NCBI GenBank assembly: GCA_002402125.1
Contig: NVVG01000271.1
Span: forward strand, 1-9,614
From: Moraxellaceae bacterium
GTDB taxonomy: Bacteria; Pseudomonadota; Gammaproteobacteria; Pseudomonadales; Ketobacteraceae
Length of the DNA stretch: 9,614 bases
Reading direction: 5' to 3'
In this document: in pieces, positions 6,828-9,614 of the stretch
How the letters are laid out: every line of letters starts with the position of its first letter
Position numbering within the stretch: the stretch's first letter is position 1
Notes under the pieces: model-generated
Database searches by the model: none
What the model was told of the DNA's origin: nothing
What the model saw: only the letters and a program-made list of their open reading frames with translations
Position numbers and translations under genes: made by a program

Positions 6828-8055
6828 AGCGCAACGCCTCAGCAGGTTGAACCTTCGACGCCTGTCTGGCAGGGAAAATGGTTGCCAAAAAGCTCAGGGC
6901 GAGTGCGACCACACTGACAAAAATAACATTTTCAATGCGTAGCTCAGAAGGCAGATAATTGACAAAATATTGGGTAAACAATGGGGTATCCAACACTTGT
7001 TCTAACCAAGAGGCAAAATCACTGATGTTCAGTGCTACCACAACACCCAGCGAAACCCCCATCAATGTGCCCACCACACCGATAAAGGTACCCTGCACCA
7101 TGAAAATACCCATAATCGTCCGAGGGCTAGCACCCAGCGTACGTAATATTGCTATATCTGAGGTTTTATCTGCCACCACCATTACCAGGCTAGATAACAG
7201 ATTAAACGCCGCCACGGCAACGATTAACAAGAGCAATAACGCCATCATGGTTTTCTCTAATTTTATCGCCTGAAATAAATTGCCATGGGTCCGAGTCCAA
7301 TCCGACGCGTAGAATTGCCCAGGCAGCTTCGAAACGATATCCCAGGACACCGTATTTGCTTGAAATAAATCATGCAGACTCAGCCTCACACCATGCACCT
7401 GGCCTTTAATTTTACCCAGTCTAGCCGCATCCTCCAGATTCACGTAGGCCATCAGACTATCGAGTTCAGCACCCACTCGAAACACACCACTGACGGTAAA
7501 GCGCTTAAATCGAGGTAATACACCAGCGGGAGTCACAGAGGCTTCCGGTAACACTAATGTTACCTTGTCTCCCAAGGCCAATCCCAAACTACTGGCTAAT
7601 CCAGAGCCCAACACCATATTGAAAGAGCCTGGTGTTAACTCAGCTACCGCTCCACCTTGCATATGCTCGGCAATAATAGAGACATGTTTTTCATAATCAG
7701 GCTCAATACCTGTCAAAAACACACCACTCACCGAGCCCTTGTTCGTCAACATTCCTTGTAATTGGATAAAGGGGGCCGCTGCACGTACTTCTGAGTGTTG
7801 TTGGGCCTCGTCGACCACCTGTTTCCACTCGGCAAAGGGCTTGTATCCCAAAATACTGGCCTGCGGCACCATACCTAGAATTCGTTGCTGCAATTCACGG
7901 TCAAACCCGTTCATTACCGAAAGCACAATAATCAACACCGCCACACCGAGGGTTAACCCTAATATAGAGGTAAGAGAGCCAAATGAAATAAAGTGGTTTC
8001 TGCGCTTCGCTCTTGTATAGCGTAGCCCCACATATAATGATACTGGTTTATACAT
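6820..8055 (-). CDS. lolC: Lipoprotein-releasing ABC transporter permease, LolC/LolE family (LolF-like)
   Basis: Inner-membrane permease that, with LolD, releases mature lipoproteins to LolA. 411 residues. Visible: membrane helix 1 (about 24-48, FGSLTSILGLTLGVAVLI), a large periplasmic domain (about 50-268), then three helices near 271-296, 317-342 and 375-395. The segment 171-186 (EASVTPAGVLPRFKRF) matches the LolC Hook loop that holds LolA, and the C-terminus QPAEALRYD is LolC-like. DKTSDIAILRTLGA (306-319) and NYLPSELR are closer to LolE. No second permease gene lies nearby, so a LolF-type homodimer is plausible. The ATG at 8055 has no clear ribosome binding site; an in-frame ATG four codons upstream (8067) is an alternative. 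Overlaps lolD by eight bases. lolC is given as the nearest family name. Confidence 0.93.
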   Translation of the reverse strand: MYKPVSLYVGLRYTRAKRRNHFISFGSLTSILGLTLGVAVLIIVLSVMNGFDRELQQRILGMVPQASILGYKPFAEWKQVVDEAQQHSEVRAAAPFIQLQGMLTNKGSVSGVFLTGIEPDYEKHVSIIAEHMQGGAVAELTPGSFNMVLGSGLASSLGLALGDKVTLVLPEASVTPAGVLPRFKRFTVSGVFRVGAELDSLMAYVNLEDAARLGKIKGQVHGVRLSLHDLFQANTVSWDIVSKLPGQFYASDWTRTHGNLFQAIKLEKTMMALLLLLIVAVAAFNLLSSLVMVVADKTSDIAILRTLGASPRTIMGIFMVQGTFIGVVGTLMGVSLGVVVALNISDFASWLEQVLDTPLFTQYFVNYLPSELRIENVIFVSVVALALSFLATIFPARQASKVQPAEALRYD

Positions 8056-8235
8056 TCGCGCATTAAACCATAGGGGAATACCAAATGCACTCCATAATCA
8101 GTAACTTGCCTAGGCCGGAGGCCCATTGGTTAGGGGAAAAACTGTTAAAATAATTCAATTACCACTAAAGTGGATAGATGATCTTGTTAAGTTCTCCTTA
8201 ATGACAATTCAATAACAAAAAAATAGGCATTGAGT
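8056..8235. promoter_or_regulatory. Divergent lolC / PilZ-gene intergenic region
   Basis: About 180 bp between divergent genes, without an open frame. It contains several short dyads: ggcc-gga-ggcc at 8113-8123, ccact-aa-agtgg at 8162-8173, and ttaag-ttctc-cttaa at 8187-8201. Signals for the leftward lolC/E-lolD unit must also be here, but I could not place a convincing minus-strand promoter. The dyads may be operators or chance; nothing links them to a named regulator. Confidence 0.4.
8126..8154 (+). promoter_or_regulatory. Candidate sigma-70 promoter for the PilZ gene
   Basis: TTGGTT (8126-8131), a 17-bp spacer and AATAAT (8149-8154, five of six matches to the -10 consensus). This would give a leader of about 75 bases carrying two of the dyads. 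The -35 match is only three of six, so this is tentative. Confidence 0.3.
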
Positions 8236-8832
8236 ATGCGTCATGAAGACATTAATCGGCGGGACTTCTTTCGATTGGAAGATAGAGTTCACCTGATCAA
8301 ACACCCTATCGAAAAGCATCTTATTGGTGAAGATCCCTATGATGAGAGATTTGGTATTCCTAAGGAGGCGCTACTCTTTAGCCAATTACGTGCCATCGAG
8401 GGCGACGCCCAAGGGTTACTCAACCTGATCAATGAAACCAACAATGCCGTAGCCACCTACCTCAAAGCACTCGATCAGAAAATAGACCGCATCGCGCAAT
8501 ACTTGATTGCCGATAGCAGCGGGGAAAACATCACCAAGAAAGAAAACGTGTCCCTCAGCGAAGGGGGCATGTCCTTGGCTTACCATAAGGACTTACCCTT
8601 AGACAGCTATATGCACTTAACCCTGGTGTTATTCCCATCCTATACGGTAATTTCCACCATCGGTATCATAAAAAGTTGTGAGTTACTGGATGACAGGCCT
8701 CACATATATCGCTTGGGGGTTGAATTCTCAGTATTACTGGAGAATGACCGAAAACAGCTGTTACGTCACATCCGTCGTAAACAATCATTGGATTTACGTG
8801 AACAGCCTTCAGATAGCAACGAAAATAAATAG
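8236..8832 (+). CDS. PilZ-domain protein (atypical, possible c-di-GMP receptor)
   Basis: A 198-residue cytoplasmic protein without signal or membrane segments. Residues 8-13 form the arginine motif RRDFFR. Residues about 45-92 are a predicted helical or coiled-coil stretch (LLFSQLRAIEGDAQG, ALDQKIDRIAQYL). From about 102 the PilZ beta-barrel can be followed: SLSEGGMSL (106-114), LTLVLFP, and the C-terminal YRLGVEFSVL (158-167) plus a basic helix (KQLLRHIRRKQ). In classical PilZ domains the Arg motif lies 20-30 residues before a D/NxSxGG motif; here it is more than 90 residues before it, and the D/N is Ser106. Binding of c-di-GMP is therefore uncertain. ATG at 8236 is chosen over TTG at 8230 because TAGG lies eight bases before the ATG but only two before the TTG. 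Divergent from lolC, followed by a small exported protein. Confidence 0.85.
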   Translation: MRHEDINRRDFFRLEDRVHLIKHPIEKHLIGEDPYDERFGIPKEALLFSQLRAIEGDAQGLLNLINETNNAVATYLKALDQKIDRIAQYLIADSSGENITKKENVSLSEGGMSLAYHKDLPLDSYMHLTLVLFPSYTVISTIGIIKSCELLDDRPHIYRLGVEFSVLLENDRKQLLRHIRRKQSLDLREQPSDSNENK

Positions 8833-8861
8833 AGCACCTATAGTAAACCCTGTTAGAAATC

Positions 8862-8870
8862 TGCTATAAC
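8862..8870 (+). promoter_or_regulatory. Candidate extended -10 promoter for the small exported protein
   Basis: TGC followed by TATAAC (8865-8870) gives a TGn-extended -10 element, five of six matches, 36 bases before the ATG at 8907. No good -35 is visible, as can be the case for extended -10 promoters. Tentative. Confidence 0.35.
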
Positions 8871-8906
8871 TAACTGAAGATCGACACATATTAAGGAATG
8901 ATCACA

Positions 8907-9188
8907 ATGAATAAGTTTTTAGGTTTTGCCATCGCGCTTTTGCTCGGCTTTTCTAACGTTAGCTTAGCCGAATCCATCGCTATTCCAGCAGGCCAACAGG
9001 GTGCAGCAAACCAAAACATCGAACGTCCGGCTCGAGGCAGCACTCGAAACCAGGTAGCCATACACTTTGGAGAGCCATCACAGCAAAAAATGTCGGTAGG
9101 ACAGCCTCCTATTACCCAATGGGTATATAATGACTTCACGGTATATTTTGAAGACGATTACGTCATTCATAGTGTTTTACACCCATAA
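8907..9188 (+). CDS. Small exported protein with BamE/SmpA-like motif
   Basis: A 93-residue protein with a clear Sec signal peptide: MNK, a hydrophobic core to about residue 17, and a likely cut after SLA (A21). The mature part is about 72 residues and has RGSTRNQVAIHFGEP (43-57), the helix-turn pattern (G-x-T/S-x-x-x-V-x-x-x-F/L-G-x-P) of the small alpha-beta BamE/SmpA/OmlA-type fold, followed by beta-strand-like WVYNDFTVYFEDDYVIHSV (72-90). There is no lipobox cysteine, so it is not BamE itself but likely a soluble periplasmic relative of unknown function. The ATG at 8907 is preferred to the one at 8898 because AAGGA (8893-8897) lies nine bases before the former and directly against the latter. 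It may be co-transcribed with the PilZ gene, 74 bp upstream, or use its own promoter. Confidence 0.82.
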   Translation: MNKFLGFAIALLLGFSNVSLAESIAIPAGQQGAANQNIERPARGSTRNQVAIHFGEPSQQKMSVGQPPITQWVYNDFTVYFEDDYVIHSVLHP

Positions 9189-9223
9189 CGTTTTATTTCC
9201 CGAAAGAGAAACGCAATCATAAC

Positions 9224-9247
9224 GGTAGGGTGTACTTACACTCTACC
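9224..9247 (+). terminator. Hairpin after the small exported protein, possible terminator
   Basis: An 11-bp stem with one G-T pair, ggtagggtgta (9224-9234) with tacactctacc (9237-9247), closes on a two-base loop (four or more in practice). It is followed by ctcttt, a poor T-run, so termination may be weak or Rho-assisted. It sits 36 bp after the stop of the exported protein and just before the next reading frame. Confidence 0.55.
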
Positions 9248-9368
9248 CTCTTTGCCCTACCCCTTGATCATGAACAACACAAGCAAATCCGGATTATTAG
9301 CAGAATGGGCCCAGTGCGTTAGAAGAAGCCCAGGCGGATCACCTAGTCTTGCTCCTGTTGGGTGACTA

Positions 9369-9614
9369 GTGTTAATTGGCTTGGTATCTCTTACGGCCGT
9401 TGCCGGTTACCATAGTAATAGAGAAAGTGATAAATCAGCTATGGTGATCAAAAACCTTGAGTGCCAAATTCGTAAATCTAACCAGATACAAAAATGGATG
9501 CGTGAGGCCGATCGTGTGAAGCTAGGAGTTGAAAATGAACTAAATAAATTTGTAAATATTTTGGCATATATAAGCGAAGATATTACTCAGCTGGATGAAA
9601 AACTAAAAGCTGGT
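9369..9614 (+). CDS. Membrane-anchored coiled-coil protein, 3' end outside window, N-terminus interrupted by TGA
   Basis: An open frame from a GTG at 9369 runs off the right edge without a stop (82 codons). It encodes a hydrophobic segment (VLIGLVSLTAVAGY), then a charged helical stretch with heptad-like spacing (MVIKNLECQIRKSNQ, VKLGVENELNKFVNIL, ITQLDEKLKAG), that is, a membrane anchor followed by a coiled coil. I do not recognise the family. GGGTG ends four bases before the GTG, a poor ribosome site. In the same frame, codons from an ATG at 9270 (MNNTSKSGLLAEWAQCV, then RRSPGGSP) lead to a TGA at 9363-9365 placed one codon before the GTG. That would be a natural basic cytoplasmic N-terminus for this anchor, so the gene may be broken. 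An internal ATG at 9441 is a third option. The 3' part is more AT-rich than its neighbours. Confidence 0.55.
   Translation, partial: MLIGLVSLTAVAGYHSNRESDKSAMVIKNLECQIRKSNQIQKWMREADRVKLGVENELNKFVNILAYISEDITQLDEKLKAG

Noticed and set aside
8891..9139. Leftward 82-codon frame
   Set aside because: Antisense to the small exported protein, which has a signal peptide, a well-placed ribosome site and a BamE-like motif. The antisense product has no recognisable features.
9363..9365. Selenocysteine or TGA-as-tryptophan reading
   Set aside because: TGA ends exbB and exbD here, so the code is standard. I see no convincing SECIS-like hairpin right after the TGA, and a Sec residue at the edge of a membrane helix would be unusual.

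Overview
The window is chromosomal DNA from a non-enteric Gammaproteobacterium of moderate G+C. Both the gene content and the order (kdsB, lpxK, exbD-like, exbB-like, comEC, DUF2062, lolD, lolC/E, PilZ protein, small exported protein) match an arrangement I recall from Pseudomonas and marine relatives such as Marinobacter-type bacteria. I cannot name the genus from sequence alone. Nothing suggests a plasmid, prophage or insertion sequence.

Layout. Positions 36-5427 hold five leftward genes, transcribed comEC > exbB-like > exbD-like > lpxK > kdsB. They cover DNA uptake (ComEC), a proton-driven ExbB/ExbD-type motor pair, and two steps of lipopolysaccharide assembly: LpxK phosphorylates lipid A and KdsB activates Kdo. 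ExbB and ExbD are coupled by a GTGA stop/start overlap. The other spacings are short, except for 137 bp between comEC and exbB. A divergent region (5428-5529) with a two-copy 12-bp tandem repeat inside an inverted repeat separates comEC from a rightward DUF2062 membrane protein. Converging on DUF2062 is a leftward lolC/E-lolD pair (8055-6111), the inner-membrane ABC transporter that releases lipoproteins for the outer membrane. Rightward from 8236 come an atypical PilZ-domain protein, a small exported BamE-like protein, a hairpin, and the start of a membrane-anchored coiled-coil protein that runs off the window. The theme is envelope biogenesis, with DNA uptake and possibly c-di-GMP signalling alongside.

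Points that stand out: (1) the C-terminal metallo-beta-lactamase-like part of ComEC keeps a recognisable footprint but has lost the metal-binding motifs; (2) only one LolC/E subunit gene is present, and it mixes LolC and LolE traits, suggesting a LolF-type homodimer; (3) a perfect 15-bp minisatellite at the end of exbB encodes an acidic tail and also puts a Shine-Dalgarno-like sequence in every copy just ahead of exbD; (4) the last gene has an in-frame TGA between a plausible cytoplasmic N-terminus and its membrane segment; (5) the PilZ protein has a displaced and altered ligand motif; (6) the small Trm112-like gene often found between lpxK and kdsB is absent. I do not see a clearly new multi-gene system; most of the window is conserved housekeeping with these local oddities.
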